Of a stretch of 64,000 bases of DNA, positions 1-11,074 are shown piece by piece. A program made the position numbers and the translations under genes. The stretch lies in the NCBI RefSeq assembly GCF_964355755.1, contig NC_092677.1, positions 501,001-565,000 of the forward strand, in the 5' to 3' direction. Below the pieces are notes generated by a model. That model was not told where the DNA came from. It saw nothing but the letters and a program-made list of their open reading frames with translations, and did not search any database. How positions within the stretch are numbered: position 1 is the first letter of the stretch; each line of letters starts with the position of its first letter. This DNA comes from Antedon mediterranea (lineage: Eukaryota; Echinodermata; Crinoidea; Comatulida; Antedonidae).

Positions 1-59
1 TCATGAAATCTTAATTTTTAAAAAAAGTATTGTTAATATCGAAGTATTCCGTCAACGCC

Positions 60-3000
60 ATGGACATGTTATATTCCAGTTTGTTAATTATGCTTATAGG
101 TAAGTACGACTAATATTATTTAATACATTGTAAGGCGTGGCTATACGTGTATTGCACGATACCATTAGTTTGTGTAGATATTAGGTTTGAATTACGTGTG
201 AATAACCTGTTATTACTGAACTTTGGTCACAGACGCTTCTACATGTTAAACATTGGTCAGCCATTCAAATACACAGTATATTTCTATTACTGACTATGAT
301 GTATACAGTCTATATGAATTTATAATGTTTGTAAGAAATAGATTAAACTAGAGAGTTAATTCATTACATGGCCTATTTGTCACTAGATATGTAGGCATTA
401 AAAGTAATATTTAGTTCATATTCATTAAATATTATCAAACGTAACACTACCGGTAATATAATATGTATTTTCATTATGTTAGTTAATATAGTAGGTAATG
501 ACGAAATAGCGCAATAAAGCACATTATTTCGGTAATCTTACTTTATTTGCATAGGCCCCCTAAAGACAAAGTTCTAATTGGATTGTGGTTCTGTCTCGGT
601 CTTCGTTTCTAGAAACCTTTTCCTCCATCACAATACTAATACACAATACGTTTAATTATTGTGGTTTTGCTATTTGCCTAATTTCAGCTTGATTGCTTTC
701 ATTTTTATACATAGGCTTCCTACACTTGGATAGATATACTATATTTTAATTTCTGTTAATAAGTACTACTGTTTTCTATAGGCCTGACATGCATCACATT
801 TGAATTAAAGATTTTATCACTATATTTTGAATCATGTTTTTTTAACCATAGTCCCTATGGCTGTTGCACTAGAGGTCACAATAAGTGATGTGCAAGGATT
901 TCCCGAGAATTCAGACGCGTTACTAGCTTGCGACTACGCACCAACTAGTGCAACGGGGGTTGATATCTCGTGGACACGAGTTAATGCTCAAAGCGAAATT
1001 ACTAATTTAGTAGTACGAAGTGAAGTGGTTGATGAATTCAAATCACGTATGGAGCTCCAGGTTGCTGATACTTTCCAGGGTAACGCTGGTTTAATAATTC
1101 GTAATGTCACTAAAGAGGATGCTATGTCTTACGTGTGTGCAGTATTCTCTACTAGTGATGGTCAAGAACAAGGAATAACTACTCTACAGATACAATGTAA
1201 GTATTGATCTTTTTGTTTTTCTCTTTCTATCATGCTTGCTACTTAATGGTATCTCTAAAACAGGACATGCTCCCGATTGAAAAAAAAAATCAATTCCTTG
1301 ATCATAACTTTCATAAATTTAAAAGGTCATATTTGACCTATACACTCAGCAAGACGTGCCCGCATATAAAAAAGAAATAACTATTATTTAAATACTTATG
1401 CGATCTACAGATATAATTTACATTGTGTATGGCCTACATAATATCCAAGTCCAAACGAAAAGAAAGAAAGAAACGAAACGTGTAGGACTAATAGACCTTA
1501 GATGAATGCGGATATTTTTCTGAACCCACAGTGTTAGTCTACGTTTTATTGGGGAAGGATTTTGTAGGTACTTAGTACTATAATACAATATTGAATAAAT
1601 GTGAAATGTTAAGAATTCTACTGTTTTTTGTTTTTATTTTAGGGAATTACAAGCCAAAAATTACAAGTGATCCAGCTCCAGATTCTTTGCAAGTTGGTGA
1701 CAACGTAACATTTACGTGTTTATCTGAAGCCAACCCTACATCAGAAATAGCATGGCTAAAGAACAACGTTACCATTGAGATGGATGACAGATTCACAAAG
1801 AACGAGAATGCATCTACTCTTCACATAGATGGTTTAACTCGAGATGATCACGCACTCTTTAGTTGTAGTTCAACAAACCCCGTAAAAGAAATAAGGAGTG
1901 ATCAGATTGAAGTTGATATAGAATGTAAGTAGTATGCCTAATATTGGTAATAGAACACTTGTTTACTTTAATTATAATGATTAAGAAGACATTTAGATCA
2001 TAGGCTGGCCTAAAGTATACATTGTGCTGACCCGCACGGTATAGGCTAATCTACAAAAATATCCAAATGGCTGTAGACTAGTTTTTAAAAAGGCGATTCG
2101 ACTAAATATTGGTAAAAAGATAAATATTTTGGCACAGATGGTATTCCATACGTATATTACTTGCGCTATATAGATAAAACAAATTGTGAATTGGAAACTA
2201 TGAAACGCCGAGTGCCTTCATTGGAAAATAGAAGTTCAGAATTGTTGTTATGATTTATAATAGGTCTAAGTATAATTGTTTTTAATAGATGAGCCAGAGA
2301 TGTATTTAAACCAGACAGGCAACAAAGTTGAATGCACCAGTGAAGCGAATCCAGCAGTGTATCAGTACGAGTTTGAAGTAGACGGTAAAGTAGTGAGGAC
2401 AGACGACGCAGTGTACGAATTGAAAGGAACTGAATGTGTTAATATCACGTGTTTTGGTACTAACAAAATAGGAACAGGCAACGCATCGGATATCGCGTGT
2501 CCTTTGAGTAAGTATTCTGTTACTCATCCAGAAAAGCAAGAAATTTCTACTTACTGACTTTTATAGTTAAATCACCTTTTGACGTCGCTTTAAATTATGA
2601 AACAAAAACAGTACGCTTCTTTCACATATTTTAACATTATTCTATTTGCTTTATTTAACATGAATTTACAATGTGTCTATCTTGGTATAATTCTATACAA
2701 TACTATTGCTTTTTAGTTCATCAATGTTTTTTTTCATTTCAGTTATTCCATCCACACCGCAGCCTAGTACAGGTAAGAATCAACTAAACTGTCATTGGTG
2801 TGTTTAAACGCGTATCTGTACGCGCGCGTATGTTTTAAAATCTGAAATTTAAAACACCCTCTTGTTATATTACGTCTTTATATATTATAATATTACGTCA
2901 TTATAATTTATGATTCATATCTGCATCTATAGGTTTGTCTGGTGGCGCTGTCGCCGGCATTGTTATTGGTGTTCTAGCGTTAGTTGGCGCTGTTGTCGTT

Positions 3001-4534
3001 CTTGTCCTCATCCTCCTCGTATTCCGTAAGTACACAATTCTCTTCCACTAAGTTACTTTTCTAGTGGCCAATCACCCAAAATAAGTCGTTTTAGTATGGT
3101 TTAACTAATTATATACTTATCGAATTCTTATTTTTGTTTTGGAGCAATGAAATTAAAACAGTCGCGCTACTGCAAAATCATCAGCGTATAATTACAGGGT
3201 GGTTATCTGTGGCAAAGAAAACTTTTTTAGTATTTAGTAACCTAACAGACAACCTAAACAAATGAGTAATTCTCGTATTTTTATACGTCGTTATCAGGTA
3301 AAAGTGGAGTGTATGGAGAATCCAAAGATTCAAAATGGTGAGTGTCTAAATTACTATTATCATCATTATTATCATTCCGGTATATATAATATTCAGAATA
3401 TTATAGGTAAATTCTCCCAGTATCTCCAAGTGTACGTATAGGCCTACTATGAAGAACAATACAGAACTATGGTTTGGGGTTAGGGTCAGGATATCAATCC
3501 CAATAAGAGAATGCTTCCAATACTATACTTAAGCCTAAATCGTGGTTTCCACAAGAGACGCACGCAAGCGAGTTGATCAATCACAAGCGACAGTTCGAAT
3601 AATATATCTATCGCTTGTGATTGGTCAAATCATTTACGTTGCGAACCAATCATTATTATTATTGTCACAATTAAACATAAAAAATAAAATCTAATGTAAA
3701 AACAGTTTTTAAAAACAGATTGAAACAAGTTATAAACTTGCAGTGGCCAAGCACATAACATGTTTTGTTTATGTTGTTACAGGAACTATGCAGAAGAAGA
3801 TGAAAAGATGGAGACTAAAAAGAAGGAAGAAAGCAAGCCAGCAACAGGTTCAGGAGGCACAGATACAGGTAGGGACAACTACTTATTGGTTGCTAGGCAC
3901 AGATACAGGTAGGGACAACTACTTATTGGTTGCTAGGCACAGATACAGGTAGGGACAACTACTTATTGGTTGCTAGGCACAGATACAGGTAGGGACAACT
4001 ACTTATTGGTTGCTAGGCACAGATACAGGTAGGGACAACTACTTATTGATTGCTAGGCACAGATACAGGTATGGACAACTACTTATTGGTTGCTAGGCAC
4101 AGATACAGGTAGGGACAACTACTTATTGATTGCTAGTCGATCAATCGACTTGATACATTGATCTATTCATCCGATCAATAATCTTGGTTCCCACTTGGAC
4201 GCAACGCAACGACGTAGGCACAACGCAAGTGAGTTGACCAATCACAAGAAGTTTCAATGATCCACCGCATCGTGATTAGTCAAATTACTTATGGGGCGCG
4301 CCCATGCGTCGTGTGAACAGAGATTTAAGATTAAACCAATACCTTGCGACCGAAATTACCCTGTTAGACCTAAAACTGCAGAACTACAAAGTACTAAAGA
4401 CATGTTTTTTTTTTTTAATGTTAGGTACGGCGTCAGAAAAAAAGGGCAGCAGCGAAGAAGAGAAGGGGAAGGATCACAGGTATGATGAACCACCGACAGA
4501 GGCAAAGGAAGCGAACGAAAAGGATTGGGTGTGA
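60..4534 (+). CDS. Gene A: type I membrane receptor with three Ig domains
   Basis: Nine exons join in frame (410 aa): 60-99, 852-1196, 1643-1924, 2289-2507, 2743-2772, 2933-3025, 3311-3338, 3783-3868, 4425-4534. Residues 1 to about 20 are a hydrophobic signal peptide split by a phase-1 intron. About 20-128 is a V-type Ig domain (Cys in LLACDY, Trp in ISWTR, Cys in SYVCAV). 129-222 is a C2/I-type domain (FTCLSEANP, IAWLK, LFSCSS). 223-295 is a short Cys-rich third domain. A 10-residue stalk exon (PSTPQPST) and a membrane helix (about 310-335, GGAVAGIVIG then a Val/Leu run) follow. The tail is acidic and lysine-rich with Tyr in WNYAEED and HRYDEPP (YxxP). It has no clear ITIM. Many N-glycosylation sequons. 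Exon 7 is the weak point: the better-looking acceptor (3297) breaks the frame, the one at 3310 keeps it. Paralogue of gene B. Ligand unknown. Confidence 0.78.
3541..3655. mobile_element. MITE family 1, copy in gene A intron (ends worn)
   Basis: Imperfect palindrome with the family core: GAGTTGATCAATCACAAGCG on one arm and CGCTTGTGATTGGTCAAATC on the other. It sits in the intron between exons 7 and 8 of gene A. The terminal TTGGTTCCC-type ends are degraded. Confidence 0.75.
3857..4136 (+). repeat. 40-bp tandem repeat, 7 copies, spanning a splice donor of gene A
   Basis: Seven head-to-tail 40-bp units start at 3857, 3897, 3937, 3977, 4017, 4057 and 4097. The first unit begins inside coding exon 8 of gene A and includes its donor (GATACAG then GTAGGG). 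Each later unit repeats a TTGCTAG acceptor-like end, the 12-nt GCACAGATACAG and the donor. Units differ by one or two bases, so the array is young. Confidence 0.95.
4180..4315. mobile_element. MITE family 1, copy in gene A last intron
   Basis: Left end CTTGGTTCCCACTTGGACGC is intact. The core GAGTTGACCAATCACAAG and its reverse GTGATTAGTCAAATTACTTA are present, and the right end is diverged. It lies between the 40-bp repeat array and the last exon of gene A. Confidence 0.75.
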
Positions 4535-4625
4535 CCATGGCAACATAATACGCGTGACCGCCGACAGAGGCAAAGGAAGCGAACGAAAAGGATTGGTTGT
4601 GACCATGGTAACATAATACGCGTGA
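4493..4625 (+). repeat. 68-bp tandem duplication of the gene A stop-codon region
   Basis: Two copies (4493-4560 and 4561-4625) nearly identical. The first holds the last 13 codons, the TGA and the start of the 3' UTR of gene A. The second repeats this in the 3' UTR with a G-to-T change before its own TGA. Confidence 0.9.
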
Positions 4626-4687
4626 AACTTTGCATAATTTACGCAAAAGAAGAGACAAACCAAATTCAATTAAATACTATAAAAGAT

Positions 4688-4693
4688 AATAAA
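4688..4693 (+). terminator. Candidate polyadenylation signal of gene A
   Basis: AATAAA about 155 nt after the gene A stop. A second AATAAA lies at 4870-4875, just before the 40-bp repeat array. No cleavage site can be fixed from sequence alone. Confidence 0.45.
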
Positions 4694-4968
4694 GTTAGAT
4701 TAATAACTATAATTGTTAGTTTTCCTTTTTAGTTTTGTTAATATTATTAAGTAGTATTTTAGGCCTAGATTTTTACAAATTTTAATGACACATAATTTGT
4801 ACCTGATTTGTATAGATTTAGCATTTGTACATCAATGATAAATTTAATTGTTTTTTAAATCTTGTTAAAAATAAATCGTCTTTATACAAATATTGTGCGT
4901 ATACCTTTTGACAATTGTTCTATAGGACCTACAGGCACATAGGCCGATAAAAAAAACGATTGTAACTT

Positions 4969-5328
4969 GACACTCGGGTGACGCTCGGAATTGAATTGCA
5001 ATAAACATGACTCTCGGGTGACGCTCGGAATTGAATTGCAATAAACATGACACTCGGGTGACTCTCGGAATTGAATTACAATAAACATGACACTCGGGTG
5101 ACGCTCGGAATTGAATTGCAATAAACATGACTCTCGGGTGACGCTCGGAATTGAATTGCAATAAACATGACACTCGGGTGACGCTCGGAATTGAATTGCA
5201 ATAAACCTGACACTCGGGTGACGCTCGGAATTGAATTACAATAAACATGATACTCGGGTGACGCTCGGAATTGAATTACAATAAACATGATACTCGGGTG
5301 ACGTTCGGAATTGAATTGCAATAAACAT
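4969..5328. repeat. 40-bp tandem repeat, 9 copies
   Basis: Nine near-identical 40-bp units starting with GACACTCGGGTGACGCTCGG, at 4969, 5009 and so on to 5289. Unrelated in sequence to the 40-bp array in gene A but with the same period. It lies downstream of gene A. Apparent open frames through it are a by-product of the repeat. Confidence 0.95.
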
Positions 5329-6470
5329 TGCATTTAAAAGAGCTTTCTCGATCACCCGGGTTTAACGGCTCAACGAGTAAAACGTCACCGTGTAGCAGGC
5401 AGAGATTCAACAACAAAGGTAAGTGGTTCAATTCTCTCACTAATCATGTAATTAAGTTCTTCTTTCAGCAAAAACAAAACGCGAAACTCCCGAGTCGAAA
5501 ATAAACGCGAAAAAATACCACGCGAAAAAATAAACAAAACACAAAAAAATTTAAAACCCCAAAAATTAAAAAAAATTAAATTAAAGCAAAAAAAAATTGT
5601 CTTTTTTTTTGGAGTTATTTTTGCATTTTGAAGTCACATGAAGTCATGAAGTTTATGCATAAAAATAATCTCTCTATACAAGGATTTTATTTAACAAGGT
5701 ATTATTTCTGCAATTAATATGATTTGTCATTATAGTAACCAGTAGGCCCCTATAATTATTTGGATTTTAATAGATTTATAATATTTTAAAAATACAGTAT
5801 AGTACATTTATTTCGAAATATACCATATGAGTTTTTAGAAATTCAATTATTAAGCTATATATAATTATATGCGTATATTTTGCGTTATCATCGTCTTGTA
5901 GACGTATAGTAACCATTTATGTAAACAAATAAATGGATTGAATTTTTGCCATTTTTAACCAATTTGAGGTAACATGCGTAGATTATTTTGATCGTCAAAT
6001 TATGAGATTCTGCGCATGCCGATTTATATACAAGATACAAGATAACTTTATTATCAAATAGTTGATTAACGAAAGATTTGAAATTGGTTTTTCTCATGGC
6101 AACTTAATATAAAAATAGATAAAATCAGTAAAATGTAGTAAAATACACAGCACTGTAAAATATGTAGAGATAAGGATAAATGCTATCAAGTGTTCCCAGG
6201 TGTTATAAAATACAATTATTTGTGTTTGTCGTCATTATATTTAAATATATCGTGGTAACATGCGATGATCATATTATTTTATTGTGGTCTGCCCATGTCA
6301 ATTCAAGTTCGTCATTTTTTGAAAAATAATCAAAATATTCACTAAAATACTACTATTATTATTATGCCATAATATTTGGCTACTATACGTCTATAAGATG
6401 ATTTAACGCAATATATGCACATATATAGCATATATAACATTTTAAAAAGTGCCTATTTTGGAAATATTTA
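5329..6470. other. Gene-free AT-rich spacer between gene A and the satellite
   Basis: No coding exon seen. It holds an A-rich tract near 5460-5600, scattered worn copies of the satellite hairpin arm (TAGTAACC words near 5734 and 5906) and the left flanking repeat at 6385-6460. Confidence 0.6.
6385..6460 (+). repeat. Left flanking direct repeat of the satellite array
   Basis: The stretch beginning ATACGTCTATAAGATG and containing GCAATATATGCACATATATA recurs in the same orientation at 10191-10275 on the other side of the satellite array. Confidence 0.8.
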
Positions 6471-9400
6471 TTTTTTGACGTAAATGGTTACTATAGCATA
6501 ATAAACATGCGCAGAGTCGAATAATGCGTTCTGCGCATGTTAATTGTGCTATAGTAACCAGTTTTATCGAAAAACAAAAAGGTCGAAAATTGGCCATTTT
6601 TTTGAAAAAATCCCTTTACTTTAAGTACAGGGAAATTTTCGAAAAATTGCCGATTTTCGACCCTTTTATTTTTTTGTCATCAATGGTTACGATAGTATAA
6701 TAAACATGTGCAGAGTCCGAATAATGGGTTCTGTGCATGTCAATTGTCCTATAGTAATCACTTTTGACATAAATGGTTACTATAGCATAATAAACATGCG
6801 CAGAGTGGAATAATGGGTTCTGCGCATGTCAATTGTGCTATAGTAACCAGTTTTATCGAAAAATTAAAATGTCGAAAATTGGCCATTTTTTTTTTAAAAA
6901 TTCCTGTACTATAGTACAGGGAAATTTTCGAAGAATAGCAAATTTTCGACCCTTTTGTTTTTTGACATAAATGGTTACTATAGCATAATAAACATGCAGA
7001 GAGTCCAAAAATAGGTTCTGCGTATGTCAATTGTGCTATAGTAACCACTTTTGACATAAATGGTTACTATAGCATAATAAACATGCGCAGAGTGGAATAA
7101 TGGGTTCTGCGTATGTCAATTGTGCTATAGTAACCAGTTTTATCGAAAAATAAAAATGTCGGAAATTGGCCATTTTTTTGACAAAATCCATGTACTATAG
7201 TACAGGGAAATTTTAGAAAAATAGCAAATTTTCGACCCTTTTGTTTTTTGACATAAATGGTTACTATAGCATAATAAACATGCACAGAGTCGAAAAATGG
7301 GTTCTGCGCATGTCAATTGTGCTATAGTAACCACTTTTGACATACATGGTTACTATAGCATAATAAACATGCGCAGAGTGGAATAATGGGTTCTGCGCAT
7401 TTCAATTGTGCTATAGTAACCAGTTTTATCGAAAAATAAAATTGTCGAAAATTGGCCATTTTTTGAAAAATCTCTTTACTATAGTACAGGGAAATTTTAG
7501 AAAAATAGCAAATTTTCGACCCTTTTGTTTTTTGACATAAATGGTTACTATAGCATAATAAACATGCACAGAGTCGAAAAATGGGTTCTGCGCATGTCAA
7601 TTGTGCTATAGTAACCACTTTTGACATACATGGTTACTATAACATAATAAACATGCGCAGAGTGGAATAATGGGTTCTGCGCATGTCAATTGTGCTATAG
7701 TAACCAGTTTTATCGAAAAATTAAAATGTCGAAAATTGGCCATTTTTTTTGAAAAATCCCTGTACTATAGTACAGGGAAATTTTCGAAAAATAGCAAATT
7801 TTCGACCCTTTGTTTTTTGACATAAATGGTTACTATAGCATAATAAACATGCACAGAGTCGAAAAATGGGTTCTGCGCATGTCAATTGTGCTACAGAAAC
7901 CACTTTTGACATAAATGGTTACTATAGCATAATAAACATGCGCAGAGTGGAATAATGGGTTCTGCGCATGTCAATTGTGCTATAGTAACCAGTTTTATCG
8001 AAAAATTAAAATGTCGAAAATTGGCCATTTTTTTGAAAAATCTCTTTACTATAGTACAGGGAAATTTTAGAAAAATAGCAAATTTTCGACCCTTTTATTT
8101 TTTGACATAAATGGTTACTATAGCATAATAAACATGCACAGAGTCCAAAAACAGGTTCTGCGTATGTCAATTGTGCTATAGTAACCAGTTTTATCGAAAA
8201 ATTAAAATGTCGAAAATTGGCCATTTTTTTTGAAAAATCCCTGTACTATAGTACAGGAAAATTTTCGAAAAATATCCGATTTTCGACCCTTTTATTTTTT
8301 GACATAAACGGTTACTATATAGCATAATAAACATGCAGAGAGTCCAAAAATAGGTTCTGCGTATGTCAATTGTGCTATAGTAACCACTTTTGACATAATT
8401 GGTTACTATAGCATAATAAACATGCGCAGAGTGGAATAATGGGTTCTGCGCATTTCAATTGTGCTATAGTAACCACTTTTGACAGAAATGGTTACTATAG
8501 CATAATAAACATGCACAGAGTGGAATAATGGGTTCTGCGCATTTCAATTGTGCTATAGTAACCACTTTTGACATAAATGGTTACTATAGCATAATAAACA
8601 TGCGCAGAGTGGAATAATGGGTTCTGCGCATTTCAATTGTGCTATAGTAACCAGTTTTATCGAAAAATAAAATTGTCGAAAATTGGCCATTTTTTGAAAA
8701 ATCCCTGTACTATAGTACAGGGAAATTTTCGAAAAATAGCAAATTTTCGACCCTTTTGTTTTTTGACATAAATGGTTACTATAGCATAATAAACATGCAC
8801 AGAGTCGAAAAATGGGTTCTGCGCATGTCAATTGTGCTACAGTAACCACTTTTGACATAAATGGTTACTATAGCATAATAAACATGCGCAGAGTGGAATA
8901 ATGGGTTCTGCGCATGTCAATTGTGCTATAGTAACCAGTTTTATCGAAAAATAAAAATGTCGAAAATTGGCCATTTTTTGAAAAATCCCTTTACTATAGT
9001 ACAGGGAAATTTTCGAAAAATAGCAAATTTTCGACCCTTTTATTTTTTGACATAAATGGTTACTATAGCATAATAAACATGCACAGAGTCCAAAAATAGG
9101 TTCTGCGCATGTCAATTGTGCTATAGTAACCACTTTTGACATAAATGGTTACTATAGCATAATAAACATGCACAGAGTGGAATAATGGGTTATGCGCATG
9201 TCAATTGTGCTATAGTAACCAGTTTTATCGAAAAATTAAAATGTCGGAAATTGGCCATTTTTTTTGAAAAAATCCATGTACTATAGTACAGGGAAATTTT
9301 CGTAAAATATCCGATTTTCGACCCTTTTATTTTTTGACATAAATGGTTACTATAGCATAATAAACATGCAGAGAGTCCAAAAATAGGTTCTGCGTATGTC

Positions 9401-10150
9401 AATTGTGCTATAGTAACCACTTTTGACATATTAATGGTTACTATAGCATAATAAACATGCGCAGAGTGGAATAATGGGTTCTGCGCATGTCAATTGTGCT
9501 ATAGTAACCAGTTTTATCGAAAAATAAAATTGCCAAAAATTGGCCATTTTTTTGAAAAATACCTGTTCTATAGTACAGGGAAATTTTCGAAAAATAGCAA
9601 ATTTTCGACCCTTTTGTTTTTTGACATAAATGGTTACTATAGTATAATAAACATGCACAGAGTCGAAAATGGGTTCTGCGCATGTCAATTGTGCTATAGT
9701 AACCACTTTTGACATAAATGGTTACTATAGCATAATAAACATGCGCAGAGTGGAATAATGGGTTCTGCGCATGTCAATTGTACTATAGTAACCAGTTTTA
9801 TCGAGAAATAAAAATGTCGGAAATTGGCCATTTTTTTAAAAATCCCTTTACTATAGTACAGGGAAATTTTCGAAAAATAGCAAATTTTCGACCCTTTTGT
9901 TTTTTGACATAAATGGTTACTATAGCATAATAAACATGCACAGAGTCGAAAAATGGGTTCTGCGCATGTCAATTGTGCTATAGTAACCACTTTTGACATA
10001 AATGGTTACTATAGCATAATAAACATGCGCAGAGTGGAATAATGGGTTCTGCGCATGTCAATTGTGCTATAGTAACCACTTTTGGCATGGTTACTATAGC
10101 ATAATAAACATGCGCAGAGTCGAATAATGGGTTCTGCGCATGTCAATTGT
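6470..10150. repeat. Satellite array, ~285-bp unit, 12-13 copies, built of palindromes
   Basis: Units repeat every 284-287 bp. Each holds two hairpins whose arms read GGTTACTATAGCATAAT and TGCTATAGTAACC. Many units also hold a 20-bp perfect palindrome CCCTGTACTATAGTACAGGG (for example 8703-8722) in a hairpin of AAATTGGCC / TCGAAAATT type. An 88-bp sub-unit alternates with a 197-bp sub-unit, with local irregularity at 8100-8590. Open frames in the array are side effects of the period. It lies between the tail-to-tail genes A and B. Confidence 0.95.
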
Positions 10151-10190
10151 GCTATGGTAGAAAATTGGCCATTTTTTTGAAAAAATCAAA

Positions 10191-10275
10191 ATCAATACGT
10201 CTATAAGATGCTTATAACGCAATATATGCACATATATAGCAATATTATTGCATAATAACCGTCTTTTAAAAAGTG
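10191..10275 (+). repeat. Right flanking direct repeat of the satellite array
   Basis: Second copy of the 6385-6460 sequence (ATACGTCTATAAGATG, then GCAATATATGCACATATATA), with an insertion before its TTTTAAAAAGTGC end. Confidence 0.8.
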
Positions 10276-11074
10276 CGTAATTTGGCCATTTTTCGAAAAA
10301 ATCCCTCATGTTTAGTGATCCTAATTGTTAATAAGAGTCAATGTACTTCATTCATTTAATGTAATAATCTTGACCTTTGACCGATCGATGAGTATAATAT
10401 TTCTCTACTTTCTTATTATAACAAAGCTCAAGGGATAATGGAACTGGCCACGTATTGTTACTCTTCATGCATGCAGGCCTTTTCAAAGATAACCAATTAC
10501 AGCAAACCCACTTACCTATACAAAAAATAGGACTACTTTATAAATTTAAAATGCTAGGTTTATACAATTAACAATACTGATGGTTAGAAAAACTCTAAAA
10601 TTTTATAAAATATAAGTAAAATGATTCCATTGTTCCCATTTACCAGTAATTTATAACTAAATCATGGGTTTTGTTATGTTTATTTGTATTGTAATATCAT
10701 GTTTTTAATTGACGAAATGAAATGAAATAATTGATATCTCACCAGTCTAAGTCTTTCCGTTGTGTTGGTCGCATATACTTGAAAGCGTTTCCTAAGTAAC
10801 AGAAAACACTCTATTATTTATTTTTATATACATTGGAAAAATTGTATTTCAAAAGTAAATTTATCTCATCGAAATTTAAATTATTTTCAGTACTATAAAA
10901 TATTACAGACAATACAAATTGATCAGAAACAAACTACGTTTATTTTTCGTTTTAATGACGCTTCGCGTGATTACACAGATATTGAATTATTCTGCAGGGC
11001 TCTCCAAAAGACACAAACCGAATGTCTATATTAGTAACGAGCTAATCATTGGATAACAAGAGACCTCCCACGGA
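10276..11074. other. Gene-free spacer, 3' side of gene B
   Basis: No exon recognised. On the + strand 10690-10725 ends in GACGAAATGAAATGAAATAA, like the 3' tail of the LINE type seen at 44.7 kb and 53 kb, so a short LINE tail remnant is likely. An AATAAA on the minus strand (10944-10939) could end gene B transcripts. Confidence 0.45.
10939..10944 (-). terminator. Candidate polyadenylation signal of gene B
   Basis: AATAAA on the minus strand about 130 nt after the proposed stop of gene B. Confidence 0.35.

Noticed and set aside
3298-3310. Gene A exon 7 starting at 3298
   Set aside because: Acceptor looks better, but 41 nt shifts the frame and leads to an early stop; 3311 keeps the frame and matches the family pattern.
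4969-5328. Possible CRISPR-like array
   Set aside because: Units are fully tandem with no unique spacers, in a spliced eukaryotic locus.
4865-5333. Overlapping minus-strand open frames with repeated QFRASPECHVYCN
   Set aside because: Produced by the 40-bp tandem repeat, which cycles through three frames every 120 bp.
6758-9999. Series of ~100-codon minus-strand open frames starting MSKVVTIAQLT
   Set aside because: They recur with the satellite period and simply reflect a repeat unit whose length allows a long open frame; there is no splice or promoter context.
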